Origin: Dipteris shenzhenensis | Lineage: Eukaryota > Polypodiophyta > Polypodiopsida > Gleicheniales | DNA: 64,000 nt | Assembly: GCA_047967505.1 (NCBI GenBank) | Contig: CM106541.1 | Reading direction: 5' to 3' (one strand) | Shown: positions 61,132 through 64,000 of the stretch, piece after piece | How positions within the stretch are numbered: the first letter of the stretch is position 1 | Layout of the letters: the number at the start of each line of letters is the position of its first letter | Made by a program: the position numbers and the translations under genes | Notes under the pieces: model-generated | What the model saw: only the letters and a program-made list of their open reading frames with translations | Databases searched by the model: none | Told to the model about the DNA's origin: nothing

Positions 61132-62231
61132 ATGCTGCAATGTAGTCATATTTTCATGTTGTTTCCCAATGGTAGTAATTAGATGTTGAATACTCTCAGC
61201 CCGAAATGCTAGCAGATCAGCTTCTGTATATGATTCCATTTTGACTGGTAACTCCAAATTAAAAATCTCTCTAAGAAACAACATGCAGTTGTAGGCAACT
61301 CTCCACCCACAGCTGTGTCCATCTTTTTGCTCCACTGGCAGATGTCTTTTGAATTCTACTTGATCTTGTTGCTCCGTGGTTGTTCTGACAGCAGATACTA
61401 GCCGATATGCAGCACTGTCCAGCATGACATATGAAATATATTAATATGTCATGATCATAAGATACAAAATAAGAAAGTATCAAAAATATTAAGAGAATAA
61501 TTACCTTGGGGAGTTGGCATGATAGCCTTCTATTGAATTCACAAACCATAAATGGTTGAGTTCAAGGTCCCAGAAGATCAGACTCCAATGTGAGCTACAC
61601 GACCAGAATAAAAATGATTATTTTTACACAAACTTGCCAAAGAAATAGTAAAAATAAGGTTAGAGTTGATACTTATGCCTCATGATAAGGCATTAAGATG
61701 ACTCGCACCCCATCTAAATTCAAAGGGCTTAACCAGGTACAAACATCTTCTATAGTCTTTTGAGGAGAGCTAAGAATAGAAGAAAGGAGAGCATCGAGCA
61801 TGTAGATACGATGCTGCACTGTACTAGGAAGCTGAGAAATAACTACACTGCACCAAGAAATAAACAAACATTAGCTCATAGAATTGATTTGCATTCTGCA
61901 CTAGGAAACTGATATATAACTGAACTGTGAATAAATAAACAAATGTTAGCTTATTGAAGTAGCAATAAATAAATAAACATTACCTGAGAATGGCCAAGAT
62001 AACATTGTCATTAACCTCTTTTAAAGAATTGGAGAGGATTGAAACCTCCTCTCTACCAAAGCTTAAATACTGAGGTTCTCGTTTCAAAACGATCCTAACT
62101 TGAAATGAGCTCTCCATTTTATCTAATGCAACTAAATTTGATTTTTCAATCAAATTTAGAGGTGGTTGCATTGTTGAAGTAGAAGGGAGTGCCTCCGTAT
62201 TGACTTCATCCATTTCTTCTCCCTCTATTGC
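61132..62231 (-). CDS. Ulp1-like module 1 (four exons)
   Basis: Exons: 62,231-61,984 (start of fold, EVNDNVILAIL), 61,847-61,677 (VISQLPSTVQHRIYMLDALL, then VRVILMPYHEA), 61,594-61,505 (SHWSLIFWDLELNHLWFVNS), 61,414-61,132 (AAYRLVSAVR, VEQKDGHSCGWRVAYNC). His, Gln and Cys of the C48 active site are present (HW, Q six before C). The Asp position is Asn (FVNSIEG). The donor after 61,677 reads ATAAGT where modules 2 and 3 read GTAAGC and GTAAGT. The acidic linker in the first exon joins it to the N-terminal region. Confidence 0.65.
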
Positions 62232-62323
62232 CTGTAAACAAATATGAGAGATTAGATTCATTATCTTTAAATTTAAATCTTATTTAAAAAATTGTATTTA
62301 GTTGAGAAATAGAGAGTTCATAC

Positions 62324-64000
62324 CGCTAAGTATTATCGTAGTGGCCTTTTTTCATAACCCTGCGAGCCATAATTATCAAAGGAGGCATCATCATATTTGT
62401 CTTCATCCACCAACCTCTCTATGAATGGGTCATGTAAGTCCATCTTTTCATCATCAACAACTGGGACATTATGATCTTCAAGGTAATCATCCATGTCATC
62501 GGTGTCCTTGTGGTCTATCTCTTTTTCATAGCCTGTGGTTAGATCTGCTTGAAGCTGGAAATAGGCCATGAAATGCTTATTTTCAATAATATTGGTGGAG
62601 TTGCCTTTTCTTAGGAGATCCTCAAATAAATATCCCATCCTGCACAAGGTGACCTCCCAACCTGCCAGCAGCAAATTCTCCATCATGGTAAGCAAGAGAC
62701 TCCCACTTTTTGCAGGACTTCCATAGTTGTTTTTTTAATAATGTATGGACCTGGGAATATCTTGCTCTTCTAGCATCAATCTCAAATTATTTGAATTCCC
62801 TCTTATGTTCTTTTGTAAGGAGTGATCAGGGTTGGGACTCCGCATACACAAAAAGAATGATTCAAGAGTTTGAATCGCTATGCCACATTCTCTCTTGCCT
62901 CTCTTTGCTGCATAAACACCACTATAGATCTTCAAATCTGATGAATATGCTCGCTCTAGAGTAACCTGCATGGCTTCTTTGTCTTTTTTATCAACAAATA
63001 TGACAATGTTACAAATCGCCACTTTGCTAATGGTGGTATATACTATTCTATCAATGAAGTTATGGATATCATTGCTAGAAACTTCATTGATAAAGAATAG
63101 TTGTGGCTTATCCCATGCTGACTCATTCTTGAAGAAGTCATCTTCTGAGACTCCCCTAAAGTTGACAAGCTTTCTAGACTCTGCCGTAACCTCTACATTG
63201 AATTGAAAGCTTTGGTGCATATCTGTCGGCATTCTTATCTCGCTGATTAATCTTTCCACATATGCAACCACCTGTTGTGGGATCTCTTTTCTCATATAAG
63301 AGGTTACTATTTCCGACCCATCTTCATCCTTTTTAATCCACCTGTTTGCCCATAGCTTTACCTTGGGTGTTGACAAAGAAGTTATATGCTTCACCACATT
63401 GTAGTCAATGTTACAATGAGTAAGTGGAATTTGTTTCTCTGACAGCAAATACTTGATGGCACTATGCACTGCATCACGCCTCACCTGTACATTGATGCAT
63501 TCTTCCATGCAATGGTCTTTGTCTTTTTTTCCAAAAAACCATTCTTTCTTTAAAATTTTTTGTGCTGCCATGGATGCATACTTATCAGCTAAGTACTTTA
63601 CAGGCCTCCACATCCTTGCCGTCAACTCCTCCTTATCCATTACCTTTGACTTGCCGGAGATAAACAAAGGAGCTTCATAGGTCAGCTGTCCACGCTCACA
63701 AGCAATGCACGTTTCAAGCATCTCATTGAACACTTCAACAGGACGAAATATGATAGAAGTGTAGTCGGCATATCTGTCCCTCACCACCTTGAGGCTTGTC
63801 ATACTTTCTTCCCGCTCTTGGGTTCCCCTAGGCACAACTGCACTCAAAGAAGTATAAAAGTTTGTGAGTGTGTCGGCATCTGCTTTTGTGACCTTTCGCT
63901 TCAAATCAGGATTTGGAGAATCAAATGTTGTCCATATCACCCTTGCCTTCTGTAAGACCTCTGATGTTGAGGATATCTTACGCTTTCCATGGACATAATG
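62324..64000 (-). CDS. N-terminal region of the triple-Ulp1 gene, unrecognised domain
   Basis: The frame is open from the window edge to a TAA at 62,735-62,737 and continues in the same frame to a TAA at 62,333-62,335, just before a donor at 62,323. The composition is that of a folded protein, with segments such as FNEMLETCIACERGQLTYEA, KYLADKYASMAAQKILKKEW and MENLLLAGWEVTLCRMGYLF, and then an acidic linker (KDTDDMDDYLEDHN). I cannot name the domain. The frame stays open across both stops, so each is a single nonsense change and not a frame error. Confidence 0.55.

Larger units (their letters stand above)
58322..64000 (-). pseudogene. Multi-exon gene with three tandem Ulp1-like (C48) protease modules, 5' end outside the window
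   Basis: From the right edge leftward, a long exon (64,000-62,324) with no recognised domain is followed by eleven exons forming three Ulp1-like modules. The last exon ends at a stop at 58,322. Splice sites are GT-AG except one. Ulp1-type proteases cleave ubiquitin-like proteins such as SUMO. Each module keeps the order: (E)VNDNVILAIL-type start, MLDxLLSxIL, a helix, HWSL with a following NS, then a Q/C block (VEQKDGHSCGW). In-frame stops at 62,735, 62,333 and 59,548 and a GT-to-AT donor change at 61,675-61,676 mean this copy is probably decaying, unless they are sequence errors. Plant transposons often carry such proteases, so a mobile origin is possible. Confidence 0.7.

Overview
This window looks like nuclear DNA from a land plant with a large, repeat-rich genome. 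A fern or gymnosperm fits best, but the species cannot be fixed from sequence alone. The reasons are GT-AG introns, one intact wall-associated receptor-like kinase, plant-type telomere heptamers (CCCTAAA/TTTAGGG), decayed Ty3/gypsy, Ty1/copia-type and CACTA-type elements, what looks like plastid DNA inside a tandem array, and very low gene density. I see no bacterial operons, CRISPR arrays or complete tRNA or rRNA genes. All family assignments come from reading motifs; no search was run.

Layout. 1-13 kb: mostly unrecognised intergenic DNA with a decayed gag fragment (3.87-4.20 kb), a retrotransposon primer-binding site (6.29 kb) and local tandem duplications. 13.1-21.4 kb: seven head-to-tail units of about 0.7-1.4 kb that carry a trnH-like 3' end and, in four units, a piece resembling plastid rps7. 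21.5-22.9 kb: decayed Ty3/gypsy pol on the minus strand. 26.3-30.97 kb: a CACTA (En/Spm-like) element with palindromic subterminal repeats, a degenerate gene, and a 2.1-kb polypyrimidine block with a 589-bp higher-order repeat. 33.9-36.2 kb: an intact two-exon wall-associated kinase-like gene with a minisatellite just upstream. 37-44 kb: direct repeats and a decayed array of about 1-kb units. 45.8-47.2 kb: a foldback element whose outer arms are telomere-like and whose core is made of short palindromes. 47.4-51.2 kb: a long transposase-like gene with a Tnp1/En/Spm-like N-terminus and a DDE-like core, broken by one frameshift and one in-frame TGA. 52-56.3 kb: two copies of an LRR-receptor 5' region, both broken. 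56.7-58.3 kb: a small minus-strand ORF and several minisatellites. 58.3-64 kb: a minus-strand multi-exon gene running off the window, with an unrecognised N-terminal region followed by three tandem Ulp1-like (C48-type) cysteine-protease modules.

How the parts relate. The only gene that looks fully functional is the receptor-like kinase. The transposase-like gene and the triple-Ulp1 gene are the most unusual coding loci. Both may belong to mobile elements, since plant transposons often carry Ulp1-like proteases, but no shared termini were found. The triple-Ulp1 gene keeps near-identical exon architecture in three copies and has the catalytic Asp position replaced by Asn in all three. It is the best candidate here for something undescribed, although three stop codons and one damaged splice donor suggest this copy is decaying.
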